Assembly (NCBI RefSeq): GCF_034702125.1
Contig: NC_085859.1
Location: 9,140,848 to 9,204,847 of the forward strand
Direction: 5' to 3'
DNA length: 64,000 bases
DNA from: Engraulis encrasicolus
Taxonomy: Eukaryota > Chordata > Actinopteri > Clupeiformes > Engraulidae
Part shown: piece after piece, positions 11,256-23,302 of the stretch
How positions within the stretch are numbered: position 1 is the stretch's first letter
Layout of the letters: the number at the start of each line of letters is the position of its first letter
The notes under the pieces: model-generated
Told to the model about the DNA's origin: nothing
What the model saw: the letters and a program-made list of their open reading frames with translations, nothing else
Databases searched by the model: none
Program-made: the position numbers and the translations under genes

Positions 11256-11899
11256 TTTGGATACGGTATTATTAAGCCATCAGAAATTGATTGAAAATAA
11301 TCGAACACATCATGTACATCACACTCGCACCTATACCTAGCTTTTTTTGGCGAATGTTACACAAATCACAGCGGTCCTAGTTACAGAACTAGTAGTGCTC
11401 GTCGACTAAAAACTAGCTACCTTTCTGTCCCGTGTTGATAGGGTATGTTTGGGATGTTAGCTTCATAAAAGATTCCATTACTGCTAATGCCGCTAAAATT
11501 GACTCAAATAGCCCGATATGGCACATTTTGAGTGGGTTCATCAAAAGCTTAGCTATGATGCCACAGCCCGCCAGCCACAAAGACAGCAGCAAGTTAGCGC
11601 GATGCTGCGGTGTTATGATTCAGTGCTCGGGCAAGCCATTTCGTAACAGAGGAGGTAATTAACTCACTGGACTAAAACGCTGAAAGAGAAAGTGGCGACG
11701 GCGAGCGAGTGTATTTTACTTCTACCATAGTTTTAAGTTAAATAATTACTTACCATTGAATGATCAAGTCACGACAGTGCAGTCAGTGTTGGACGAGACG
11801 CGACACAGGCGGATAGTTGAGTTCAGCTGAGGTAAACTGAAGAACGGTCTTTCTCTGGGGGTTCCGGGAAAGTGACAGTTGGGGAGCAAGTTGAGTTTT

Positions 11900-12025
11900 G
11901 GCGCGTACGGATTTCCTTATTTGGCCCGCACCCGCCACGCGCCTTCAAATCGGACTGAATTATTTTATTATGGCGCGTCCGGATCTCTTATCTGGCCCGC
12001 ATCCGCCAGGAGCCTTCAAAACTGA
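11900..12025 (+). repeat. Tandem doublet, ~67 bp unit
   Basis: GGCGCGTACGGAT ... TTTGGCCCGCACCCGCCA ... GCCTTCAAA is followed by a second copy beginning GGCGCGTCCGGAT. It is locally GC- and CpG-rich and similar in flavour to the TCTGGCCC repeats at 5105-5375. Confidence 0.6.
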
Positions 12026-12174
12026 CTGTCAAACTACTGGTCCGGTTCGGAGCTGCCGCTGATCGGCAAAATGACTGTGACTGCAAGTCAGCAGATCCGC
12101 ATAGCAAACGGACCCGCCCCAAATCTAATTGCTGTCTGGGATCATTTCAAAAAATGGGACAGTATCAATTTAAG

Positions 12175-12207
12175 CAGTCGAAGGCGACTGCACAGGCAGT
12201 CTAGTTC
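12175..12207 (+). repeat. Shared dispersed motif, copy 2
   Basis: GCAGTCGAAGGCGAC followed by TGCACAGGCAGTCT, the same block as 2865-2899 on the opposite strand. Confidence 0.45.
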
Positions 12208-12675
12208 ATACATGAGAACGTTATGTCTATGGGAGGCTGGCCAGGCCTCTGGGAAACTCCATTATGGGTTAGGCTATGTTGTTCATGAAAAGCAACTGTT
12301 TTTTTAACTTGAAATATTAGTATAAAAGGGACAAAATCCAGAACAAATAGACTTGATAGAAATAAACATGTTTGACCAATTGTTTAAGAAATCAGTTGAT
12401 GAATAAATGACAGCAAACAGTCTTGAAATAGAGTCTCATGACTTATGACATGGAAGACGACGATACAGAAAAAAATAAGAGAAGATACAGTCTTGGCATA
12501 CATGGTAACATCAATACCGAGTTTGAAAGGTGGTAAAGGAAAGACCGAGAACACACTGGTCATGTCACTACATAACAATGATTATATTTATGATTATACA
12601 GTTATGTGGAATAATCTGCTCTGAAGCAACATTGACATTCTTCACTTGAACATCAGGCTTTCCAGGCTGCGTAAA

Positions 12676-14203
12676 TTATTCACCCATAAGCTTGTACTTG
12701 AGTGCTGCCTGAAGTCCTCTATCCAGTCGTTTCTGAAACTCCTTCAGTTTCTTGGTCTTGCCTTCATCTCCCTCCTCCATCATCCCCTTAATCAGGCCGT
12801 CCAAGTGGACATGAGTGGACAGTGAATTAGTGATCAGGGCAATGTCATCCAGCTTGACAACATGTTGATAGGCCTCATCCAGCCAGCGTTTCTTATCTGC
12901 TTTCAGATCTTCCAATTCTTTCTTGCATTTAAGCAGGCCATATTTCTCTTCAGCATCAAATAGGGACTTCTTCACTTGTCTCGTCTTGGTCTCATACATC
13001 TTGTCATCTTTCACATGGACAGAAGCTGGACACTTGTTTGTACATGAAGTACACTTTCCACCTTTAATAACCTCACATGTTGCAGCACTCGGGGCATATG
13101 TGCAACCAGGATAGTGGCAGTTTTCTTTGCAGTGAGTGCAGCGGGTTGCCCCACTATAAAATGCTACCAAAAACCACCACCCGCCTTTAATGGATTCTTC
13201 AACTGTGTGTGTCTCCGTAATGTCTACCATGTCTCTCCCTTCTTCTTTACATTTCTTCACATCCTCCTGAGCCCTCTTGATCTCAGTCTGCTTCATTGTG
13301 ATGTTCTGTATTCTTTCCTGTAGGTTTTGGATGCAGGCAGTTAGTCTGATGCGCTCTGCCAACACATTCATAGATTTCTCAACATACTGTGGCTTTATGT
13401 TTTCCAAAAAGGTTTTGAGCCCTTTCATTCCTTCTGTTGATGTTTCATAAGCATACCTCAAGGCACGTTCCTTCTGTTCTCCTTTTATTTCCTGGCAATT
13501 GTCAAACAGGAAGTGAATGGGCTGATTCTTTTCGTTTTTGCCACATTTAACACCTGCCCTCTCCAGAGTTTCAAATGCATTTTTAGGTGTATTGCCATCT
13601 GAGTGTGTGATGAGCGATACAAGGTTTTTCTCCATGTTTTTTCCAAATAGTGACATCACAGAATTCAAGATGTACTCCTGTCGTTCGCTAAGACGATTCT
13701 CTGATGCCTTCACCAACAAACCCACTGCATGGATTTCCCTGACTCCATCCACAGATCGAAACAAATCATATAATCTTGCAGTAACAATGTGGTCGTCTTT
13801 GGTCCCCTTTGTGGCTCCATACCCAGGGGTGTCTATGAGGGTGAGAGAGAAGGGCAAAAGTTGGCCCTCAAAACCAAACACTTCATACACAACCACATCG
13901 GATGTGTGACTCTCAGTTTGCCTTTTCCCCTCTTCTTTTACCACCTGAAACCAGACTTCATCCTTCCATGTCACTCCCATGGTGTAGTTTACCAGGGCAT
14001 TGATGAGTGTAGACTTTCCAGTTCCTGTTTCACCTACTAGTAAGATGGTCCTGTTTGTCTGCCTCACATTTTTTTCTCCAAAAGTCATCCGAGTAAAGTT
14101 TCCAATCTTGGTTTCCTTTGGGTACACCTGGTAGACTTTGAGACATCCTGGATGGACCAGAGTGCTTTTGGAGATGATCTCCTTGTATTTAGACACATTG
14201 AGC
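12676..14203 (-). CDS. AIG1/GIMAP-like P-loop GTPase, 3'-terminal coding exon
   Basis: The only strong host-gene candidate. One uninterrupted exon of about 509 codons ends at a TAA (12676-12678). The frame extends to a GTG at 14229, but a polypyrimidine-AG splice acceptor (TATATTTTTCAG) ends at 14204, so the exon most likely begins at 14203 and continues an upstream exon I cannot locate. In the open frame (numbered from 14229) the GTPase motifs are: P-loop GETGTGKS at residues 66-73, switch/G3 DTPG at 133-136, and a G4-like THSD at 208-211. A helical segment with coiled-coil character spans about 280-330. A cysteine-rich module follows: Cys364, 367, 371, 376, 385, 393, 396 and 400 after a WW pair. 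The C-terminal region (about 410-517) is charged and probably helical. The layout fits septin/AIG1-related GTPases, which are expanded in fish; members of the wider family act at membranes in immunity, but the function here is not known. It lacks frameshifts and stops over 1.5 kb, unlike everything around it, so it is probably functional or recent. Confidence 0.8.
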
Positions 14204-14604
14204 CTGAAAAATATAGAGTTTAAATTCACAATTTTAACACACCATGAAAAGTGTTTGCATTCACTTCAGTATTAATTTATTTTTTACAAGTATTAACTTG
14301 TCTTAAACCCATTTTATACTGTACTGTCTAATACGGTATGGTTTGTATCTCTTAAATTGACCTGCATTATTGGTCATTTCTTGTCATGTTGTGTTTGTGT
14401 TTGTAAGGTGTCCTCAAGGCAATTTGTCATTGTTGTTTGTTGGAGAACTCTAGAAGTNAAGTTGACTCTACACTTCAGCAACAAGGCACAGTTTATGAAG
14501 TTTCCCTTTTTTGAGTTTGTAAAGTGTTGTGAAAGTACTGTATTAGAAATCGTGCATTTGTGGTATTTATGTAATTTTGGAGGGTCTATTACTTTAACTG
14601 ACTT

Positions 14605-16540
14605 CTCTTATCAGTCGAATTTCGTTTGACAATTCACTCTACGGGAGATCCTCGTCTTATGAGACAGCCACAGAATCACCTTGTAATCGCCTCCAAAGGC
14701 ATACTGTAAGCTGCGGGGATCTGTAGCTGCTCTTTCAAAGGGTATACAAGCGGGGCAGCGCATGCACAAGTCCTCTTTCTCCTCTTCGCTTTTTATGAGC
14801 AAACCGTTTCCACATCAGCTTAACTGTCCAACTATAAAACTTGCCTGGCTTGTTTTTTGGGTGCTGATTTACAAAGGATTCACCTTTTCATCACTTCTCC
14901 AACTACTTCGGTGTCAGCGGATAAGGTAAGTGTGGATTTCAGACTTCCACGGTCTTGTCTACCTGTCTACCTTGTCTGGGGTCTGCTAAGGCTGGAGCCT
15001 TGCAAGACTGAATTAAGCTTAGTAACTTTGCTAAATCATGATTTGCGGCCTAATTCGCTTAACCTGATAAGCGACGGCTCTGTCACTCGGTCTGAGGTAT
15101 TTTGTTTTGACCAAATTGCTAACAGTCCTATTCACGCAGGCATTTCTGCCTTGGCGTGATGAAACTATTAGCTACCCTCGAGAGCTAACAGTTCGGCACT
15201 ATAGCCAGAGATCCGACTAGCTCTGACCACCGTTACCCCAATGTCTGCTCTTATTTGATTACCTACGGTCCTCTTGACTTAATGCAAAATGATTGCCTCA
15301 TCAGCAATTTCATTTGCTTGGTCACCTGTGGGATTACTGTGGGATTACTAACCTTCCCTGGATAACTAGTCAAGGCTACCAGAGGCAGTTCAAACCTCAA
15401 CTAATCACTTGGTGTTGCCTCAAGGCTGTTGAGACTACACTCGGCTTCCTTGGCCTTAGGCCCCTCCTCAAAAACAGCGCTCGTTCTTGGATGGGGTTTT
15501 ATCTCCCCCGAGCGATGCCATCTGTCCAGGAGGTGCTGCCTCCTTTTAGGGACATTATTTCTGAAGTACAAAAGTGGTGGCAATGCCCACTTTCGTCCAG
15601 ATCTCCCATTGGCAGTGTTGCCAAGTCCGCTTATTATAAGCGACCTTGGGCTTCTTTTTTTGAGCAGTCGCTTTGAATTTTGTAAAGTCGCGGGTTGCGG
15701 TTTTTTTGGGCTTGCTCTTTTCAGGGTTGGGCTTGCTGTTTTCTCCTGCTCTGCCGGTCATTTGAATGTGTTTCTCAATGGCAACTCGTTTTTTCTCACT
15801 CATCCTTACAAGTGACCCTACTACAGCATTATTAACTCCCACTGTCTGTGGTCACTTGTGGGGATTTTAGCTGCTACGCAGACCCCCGCAAAGAACAAGG
15901 TCTTCCCTCACTAGGCATGCGATTGACGCTTCGGTTGCTTCTTTTGGGCTTGTTTTCACGACGCCCGTCAGTCGCTTCTTTTGGGCTTGTCTTCAGGACG
16001 TCAGTCGCTTATTTCTCGTAGAAAATCTGGCAACACTGCTCATTGGCGGCCTCTCTATGCTAGACATGGAAGGCATGGATGGCATTTAGGATCACCCTCC
16101 ACAAATGGAGCGTACCCTAGCTAACCATCTCAGCCCCTCCCTGGGGGCAGTCTCTCTGGCGGCCACTGCTCCCAAGCTGCCGCACAAATCTTTGCTGCTA
16201 GCCTTTAGCAGATCTTACAGATCCTCAGTCTAAGCCACGCGAGCCTTGAGTGCTTCCACCCTCTTAACGGCCTGAAATGGGGCCTGGGGGTCTGAAATGG
16301 ACATTGCCCTAGCGTAGGGCAGACCCATTGATGCACTATGGGCTGATATCAGAACAGCGTCTGACCTCATTGTGCGTCACACTGCGGAGCAAGCGAGTGG
16401 CTGTGCCCGTGGTTGGACTGAGGCACTCTTGTTCCTGAAGGATAAGGATAAGACAAGGATAAGACGGCGGTCATGGATCACCCCATTTCCGACCCTGGCC
16501 TCTTCGGTTCCACTAACTCATGCTGAACCTGTGGTCCTTA
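14605..16540 (+). pseudogene. DIRS-like retroelement remnant (5' end and gag)
   Basis: The region 14605-14665 (ATCAGTCGAATTTCGTTTGA, CTCTACGGGAGATCCTC, TATGAGACA) resembles the terminal DNA at 51030-51335. Downstream the plus strand translates in pieces as a DIRS-type gag: LPPFRDIISEVQKWW near 15540-15585, then, after an inserted element (15613-16038), text near 16350-16510 equivalent to a tryptophan-containing helix followed by the hallmark DHPISDPGLFGSTNS. Stops and frame changes occur throughout. DIRS elements move with a tyrosine recombinase, but no recombinase or RT region is present here, so this is a truncated dead copy. Confidence 0.55.
15613..16038. mobile_element. hAT-type MITE, 426 bp, with 8 bp target duplication
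   Basis: Ends are CAGTGTTGCCAAGTCC on the left and CTGGCAACACTG on the right. The flanks CCCATTGG (15605-15612) and CTCATTGG (16039-16046) match at 7 of 8 positions, the size expected for hAT (or P/Merlin) transposition. It splits the DIRS gag remnant, so it is younger. The interior carries repeats of TCGCTTCTTTTGGGCTTGT and no transposase. Confidence 0.8.
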
Positions 16541-16564
16541 TATAAAGTGTTATCAATATGGTAG

Positions 16565-16690
16565 TATATCATTCAGAAAATATTCATGAAAAGATCAAAT
16601 TTGGCAATAGGCAGCCCAGTTTCAATGAGCAGCAGAGTTGCAATACCCACTCTAGCCACCATCCTGCACAGTGCATCTTTAATTTGTGAT
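16565..16690. repeat. Dispersed fish repeat, partial copy 2
   Basis: ATTCATGAAAAGATCAAATT, AATAGGCAGCCCAGTTTCAA and ACAGTGCATCTTTAA relate it to 6447-6695. 16691-17150 has nothing I recognise. Confidence 0.6.
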
Positions 16691-17152
16691 ACGGCGTCCG
16701 TAAATTTGCTTCTCAAGCTTTTGGGTGGACAGTTAAACCGTAAAGAAAACTTTGGCATTGATGTTACGCATGCATGACCCTGTTTATATACCCCATCCTT
16801 CGGCGTTGCTTCTAGTCAGGCCAAGAGCAATACAGATATTATTTCTGATCTCCCAAAAAAATCAGGAACTCCACCCACTTTGTCAGGAACCAATCAAACA
16901 GTACCACACCAAGGGAGGTGGGTCAAAAATGCTGTTTGGGAAACGTTAAATGTTAAGCTCTTGGTCAGACCAAATCTGGAAGAGATTTGAAAGTCGATGA
17001 TAATCAGGCTTGGCCTGATGGTGTGATAGAAGTTGACCTCAGTAGATGTCACACAAGTGGACTATTCCCCATAGAGATGTTGAAATGAGTCGACTGAAAG
17101 ACAACTTCTGTAGTATAGTATAGTATACTGCAGTATAGTTAAATATACGTAG

Positions 17153-17650
17153 GTCAAATAATAATAATAATAATTAATAATAATAATAATTGTATTTGTA
17201 TAGCACTGTGTCATACAAGGCATGTAACTCAAAGTGCTTAACAAATGGAAAAAAAAAACATTTTTAGAGATAGATTTAAAAGGAGAGGTATAGAGGAGAG
17301 GCAGAAAAAGCAGGAAGGCAGAGGAAGAAGAGATAGACAGAGAATGTAAAGTCATAAGGTCAACGTAGGATAGGACCAGGATTCTTAGATGTGTAAGGTC
17401 CATAGTGGCTGGGCCTATCATAAGTCATAGATAGTCACACAGAGATTGGGCGCTCAGGTGCGGCCCCTGGTGGCATCAGGGGTGAGGGAAAAACTCCCTT
17501 TCGCTTGATTCATAGTTTGTAAGGGGAAAAAAAAAAAAGCTCAGTGAGGTCTGAGAAAAAAAGACCCCCTGTAGTCAGGAAGAAACCTCAGGCAGAGACC
17601 AGCGGCCACCTAGGGGAGCCCCCTGCCAGGGCTGGATATAGGTTAATATT
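17153..17650. repeat. Dispersed repeat with (AAT)n head
   Basis: An AAT-rich head (17158-17192) is followed by GTATTTGTATAGCACTGTGT, AAAAACTCCCTTTCGC, AGGAAGAAACCTCAGGCAGA and CCACCTAGGGGAGCCCCCTG. I recognise this order as a widespread vertebrate/fish interspersed repeat, but cannot name the family. No coding content. 17651-18384 is unremarkable. Confidence 0.55.
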
Positions 17651-19544
17651 GGTGGAAGGGTCAGATCTTGAAGGTAACTTATAATATATATATTTGCTTG
17701 CTACTGGGCTTACTTGTTAACTTTTGTATTGTTCCTTGTATGGCAGAGTTGGAATTGTTTGGAATGTTTTAAACTAGCATGAAACCACACATTGCCATGT
17801 TTTGGGTGAGATCAAAGCATTTCTATGACTATCTGCAGCTGTCGTTGGGATTATGTTGGCACTATGTCACTTTCTTGGTATACTGTGTTGGTTTATATAT
17901 GAGTGATTCTACGATTCGACTGCGCTTTTAAGTCCATGGATTTTATTTGCCAATTCCACTAACTATTAACTGCATCCAATGATGTTTTGGACATTAGCAC
18001 ACATTTATCTTTCATATAATACAGAAAGTGAAGACATGGCATTATTTCCCTCAGCAAGAATGAATATTTAATACTGGTTTTGGGCGTTTTCATGCCATCC
18101 TGTTTTCCAAATGTCAGATTCAGTCTTCATATTAGCATGTAAAGAAACTTGTTTTGCCCAAGACGATTGCAAATGTTGATTCACAGTAATCATCACAATA
18201 TGACAAAACTGTCAGAAAGACCACTGTGCTTTCCATTATACATGAAATTTGCCATTTTGTGTGTGTCCACGAAAACTGTGTTAACCGTGTCACGATCTGA
18301 AACCCCCTCCATAAATCAGTAATGGTTTGGTCTTAGGCCATACCAAACTAACTGGAGTGGTACAGATTCTAAGGGTCCAAGCATTAGTGATGCGTGGGTG
18401 GGTGTTATTTTAACACCCACCCCAACCCAACAAATATTTCCACCCGCCCGGCCCGGCCCGCGAGAGATTTCAAAGTAACCCGCCCGTCCCGCCCAATATG
18501 ACCCGCAAAAAATAAAAATGATTAAAAAAATGAAATAAAAAAACACGTCCTGTACAGATGGCTAATTTTAACGCTAGAACTACCAGGATTTTTCTGCCTA
18601 CCTAGAAGTACCAGAGAGGGGTCATTTGACCCGGTGTTCTGTCGAGATGTGTTGCCTCGTCGAGATGAGCGACCGGTCGCCCTATTCGATAGTGGTGTTC
18701 TATCGATTTGCGATGCCTCATCTAAATGAGCGACCTTGACTTTCCGCGGAAGGCGTTTCAATCGGTCCACGTTGGACTGTTTTAATAACCATTAGGCCTA
18801 AGTTTATTTCACGGACAGGGGTGTGCAATCGTTCGAGCGGAGTTTAATAAGAACATGCGGCTGCTGACAACCGTGAGCCTCTGGTTTGAGCAAGTTAAGA
18901 AACGTGCCATATGAAAGAGACTGAGTTGAGTTTGCGCAAATACTGGAGAAGGTGTTTGGGATCAGGGCCTACGGGTTGTTTTATGCAGTCATTTGGTTTC
19001 AATGCGACGTGGGCTCGCAAGGCAAATTGCCACATGAAATCATGTGCTATGGGGATAAACAATTTAGATATTCCCAGATAGCAGATAGCGTATTGTGGCT
19101 TTGTTTTTGCAGATGTCTGTATTTTAATGACCGGAATCATATTTTCATAACATCCCCACCAGTGCATTTCTTATTACCATGTTCAGGCATTTTACAATGC
19201 AGTCGATTCAAATTATTGAGTGAAAAGGGTGGAGGGAGCATTTTGACAGCTCAATCAGAGGTGGCGATTTTTTCCATTTTGCAATGAGAACGCCTCCATA
19301 AATAGTCTTTTCTGATCGATGTTACAATGTTCGAGGCTGAGTGTGTGAGCGATTACGGTTAGGCAACAAAGTAGCAACTGTACGAGGCCACGCTATTTCG
19401 CAGATTTTCCAATGATCTGCTGGATGATCCACGCTATTTCCCCCCAGGGGATATACCTGTATATCGTAACTTTCAGTCCATGACAGTCGGTGGGCAGGCT
19501 GTAGGCTAACTAGACTATTAATATGGATGACTGGTGGTAACCTC

Positions 19545-19700
19545 AGGAGGACATAGGACAGTTTGAGTCAAGTTGACAGTCTCAGGGTATCCTATCGTAA
19601 CTTGCGCTACAGTTTGAGTCACTAAAGTTGACAGTCTCAGGGGATCATATCGTAACTTGCGCTACAGTGTTTGAGTCACTAAAGTTGAGTCTCAAGGGAT
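19545..19700 (+). repeat. Short tandem repeat, ~55 bp unit
   Basis: The unit AGTTTGAGTCA ... AGTTGACAGTCTCAGG ... ATCGTAACTTGCGCTAC occurs about three times from 19560 to 19700. No coding meaning. Confidence 0.65.
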
Positions 19701-20069
19701 CCTATCGTAACTTGCGGTCTCACAATTCGATGGGCAATCACCCGCGAAAACCACCGCGAGGGTGTGCGCATGCGTGCGCATGCTCAGTAGCGAAGAGAAT
19801 CACATCTCGATGGGTCGCTCATTTAGACAGGACACCGGCGGCTTTTACCTAATACACTAATCACTCATGTTGTTATGGTAATGAGGCTGTTAGGGGCCGT
19901 GTGTGGGGTGAGGGGGTCACACTTTACAGTGCTAACAGCCAAGACAAACAGGGACAGACAGCTTCTTCCCAAGGGCTGTCAGCCTCCAAAATCACCACAG
20001 GTAAATAGCAACTTGCATGAAGATATCAGCAGCAAAGACAGATAGCACAGTTTGGCGGACAGCGTGTTA

Positions 20070-21786
20070 CAGTTTTTCTCCATTGGTTTGGCTCATTTCT
20101 TGAAACTGAGATGTCATTCTCAAAACATGGACAAATCCCAAAACTAATTTGCAGTTCCTCACAACAGAATGGCATTTATCATTGCTTTCATCAAATTTCA
20201 AATGCTTTTGTACATGTCTCAATCATTTAGTACATCATTGCAAATGGCTATGTACAAGTATCCTACAGTTAACACAATCAGCTTACATTTAGTAGAATTT
20301 TCAAATGAATGTACCTGGCTGATCTATCCCAATTGGTTGATTCTCAGTGTAATGGTTGTCCTGAAAACATGTCAGCACATTTTCTTCATATAAGTCATCA
20401 ATGAACTTGTGAATGTCCCATGTGATCATGACGTATCATATGACTGCAACCAGATAATGGTTGAATTACAGTTTTTGGTTTGGCTCATTTCTTGAAACTG
20501 AGATGACAAACCATTGGGTCATTTGGCCAAACATTCTTACACTTCTGCACAACAGTTCAGATAACTAGCAAAATGTCATATACCTCCCAAAACACCTCAT
20601 TCTTGCATCAACACTAAACCGTCTCACATATAAATAGTCAGTACCATCAAAATGGCATAGATCCTTCTCAATTGCTTTGGCTCATTTGCATTCATTTAGT
20701 CCTTCTGTCAAAATAAACTGGATGGTTCAGCATAACTACATGGATCCTCATCACTCGCTCATATCACCCCAAAAACAGTTTACCCATGTGTCAAAACTAC
20801 ATTTCTTCCCCACATATATCATCAGTACCCCCAAAATAAAGTGTCCCTTTGCCATTGTGTAAGCACTGCCAGTCAAAATGGTTAGGTGTTTTATCTACGA
20901 TACGATACGATGATACTTTATTGTCAGTTTGCACTGAAATTCAGTTTGCATCCCTGAGCAACACTCGTTAAGACGAAACACAATACAGAAAACAGAAAAA
21001 CATAGATCTACGTTCAGCTAACAGATTTCGACTATGTATAAAAATGAAAAAGTGAGTGAAACCATTGAAGTTTGACAACACAGATAATTTACCAAGGACA
21101 TTTATCAGTAACTTTCTTTACTGTAAATTCATATACAGAAAGTAATGCCCATATATCACAGGTTTCTCATGGGTTTGGCTCATTTCTCAAAACAGAGATA
21201 ACATTCACAAAATAACATGGACAAATGCCAAAGCAACTAGCAATTGTTCAAAACAGAATGTCGTTTGAAAAAATGTCATGAAATTAGCCAAATAACAGAG
21301 GAAACTGTAGTATACACGGTTGTAAAATTATTTTCTACTAACTAGTAAAGTTACAATACCATCTGACCTGTTGAACATTTACTATGTAATGAAATTCTTA
21401 AAATATGATGTCCTTGACTGTTTTGGGAATTGCATAGACCACTTTGCATATGATGACTTACACAATGAAATAATGCTGACGTGTTTTGGAGAGGGCAACC
21501 ATTAGACTGAGAATTGTCTAATTCGTTTAGATAAGCAAGGTCAATTTATTTGGAAAATGTGCTAAATCTATGCTGAATGTGTCAACTGAAGGGTATTTGT
21601 ACATATCCATCTGCAGAGATGTACTAAACATTTGAGACATGTACAAAGCATTTGATATCTGATGAAAGCAATTAAAAATATCATTCTGTTTTGGAAAATT
21701 GCAAGTTGGTTTGGGGATTTGTCCGTGTTGTTTTGAGAATGTCATCTCAGTTTCGAGAAATTAGCCAAACCAATCGAGAAAAACTG
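20070..21786. mobile_element. TA-flanked element with ~270 bp terminal inverted repeats
   Basis: Flanked by TA (20068-20069 and 21787-21788). It starts CAGTTTTTCTCCATTGGTTT and ends with the complement AACCAATCGAGAAAAACTG. The arms match for about 270 bp (20070-20340 with 21500-21786). Further inverted copies of the terminal block (TTTGGCTCATTTCT) lie at about 20470 and 21175. CAGT ends with TA duplication suggest the mariner/Tc1 superfamily, but no transposase is visible. Confidence 0.65.
20890..20995 (-). mobile_element. LINE 3' end with (TATCG)n tail
   Basis: Read on the minus strand, GATGCAAACTGAATTTCAGT is followed by TGACAATAAAG and then TATCATCGTATCGTATCG. The TGACAATAAA motif just before a short tandem tail is shared with the LINE ends near 29808 and 59112. 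Severely 5' truncated. Confidence 0.65.
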
Positions 21787-21976
21787 TAACGTGTGAATCT
21801 CCCATGCCATGTGACCATAACGACTCATGTGAATGCAACCTGGCAATTGTTAGATGGATAAATATCAGTGCATGTGGACTACTGCTTCACTTCCCTCAAG
21901 AATTTTGTGGTGAAAGAAGCTCCTCTCCAAGGAACGAAGATGCAGAGATACAGCACTCAACAGGCATTGGAAATGA

Positions 21977-22021
21977 CACACACACACACACACACACGCA
22001 CACACACACACACACACACAC
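21977..22021 (+). repeat. (CA)n microsatellite
   Basis: About 45 bp of CA with one CG interruption. Confidence 0.95.
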
Positions 22022-23302
22022 TGTGTCTCAAGTGACAGCTGTGAGGTGTTAACAGCCACATTTCCACAACAAAAGGGGCGTCGGCAGGGGGTCCAAAGGG
22101 TCAAATGACCCTCTTGTGGGGCTTTTAGGTAAAAAGGTCAATTGACCCCTCCGTGGTAGTTCTAGTGTTAAGCCAACCTAAAGGAGAAGGGTTTGCACTT
22201 AACACATAGGTCGCGTTAACCGACAAATGTCCGTCATTGACAGATTCTTTTGATGGATGATGGAAAATTCTGTAGCCTGTCCGGATTATATTGAGGGTGA
22301 TAATAAATGAATCACAAATTTAAGTAAACCCCATATGGAGTAGAGCAAATGTGCATTTCAATTAGGCATAGTTATCATCAGCGCAGATAATTTCTGGCTT
22401 CTATCGTTCGCCGTTCTCCCTCTCTCCCTGCTTGTCATAGGAGGCCTATAGGCCTTCCATGCGCAGCAGCTGGGCTGTGCGGCTGGCTGCGCCGGACCGC
22501 GCGCCTCGGCACTTGCTCCAAATAATGATGTTGCTTGCCACCATACATTCATGTGTGACTTCGATTAATTTTAGATTCAGAACTATTTGTAGACCTAGAC
22601 CAACTGCATTTACTGACTATCTGATTGTCAATGACGAAGTTGTCCCTCTATCGCTTTTCATAAAAGCATAGCTTCATAGGTCTATCGCTATAGCATCAGA
22701 CGTCACTTACCTCCTCGCTTGAAACATAAAACATATGCGAGTATCATGTTTGCTATCCTGTGATTCTCTCCCTCCCTCCCCCCTCCTCTGTTCCTTTTCC
22801 GCTGCTCCTTTATAAACTTGAGCTTTGGGTCTGTCTGATGGATAACCGCAGAATGGACACCCCCCCGTCATTCTCATTGGATGTACAGTAGATAGAAGTT
22901 AAATTGAATTGAATTTAATTCCCTACTGCATCAGTTATCAATAGGATTAGTGGCGAAATCTAGTGTGACCGCGCAGCTCTGTCATGATCAATGGTTTTAT
23001 TCACATTTTTTAATGTATCATCACTCCAAATCCAAATAGAAGTCAAGACAATCAATGGAATTCTCAAAAGTAGGCTATAGCCTAACCCTGACATATTCTT
23101 CTAATGCAATGTTTAATGTGACACTACAGGCCAAACCAGACAGAACTATATGCATTTTAGGAGGTCCAGTGGATATGCATATTGCCCCCCTCACTCTACC
23201 GAACTGAGTGCGCGCTCGCTTGAAGCTTGGTAGTAGAGCAAATCCCAGACAACATTGCGCTCTTGCCAACATCTAAAGAAGGGACAAAACCTAACAGTGA
23301 GC

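Larger units (their letters stand above)
18572..22167. mobile_element. TTAA-type (piggyBac-like) element, 3.6 kb
   Basis: Flanked by TTAA at 18568-18571 and 22168-22171. Termini are CGCTAGAACTACCA and TGGTAGTTCTAGTG, each followed inward by a GGGTCATTTGACCC palindrome (around 18617 on the left and 22100 on the right). TTAA duplication and a CxCTAGAA-type end fit piggyBac-like elements. No intact transposase is seen. It contains a TA-flanked element at 20070-21786. Confidence 0.75.

Noticed and set aside
13114..14040. Plus-strand open frames opposite the GTPase exon
   Set aside because: Antisense shadows of a well-supported minus-strand exon.
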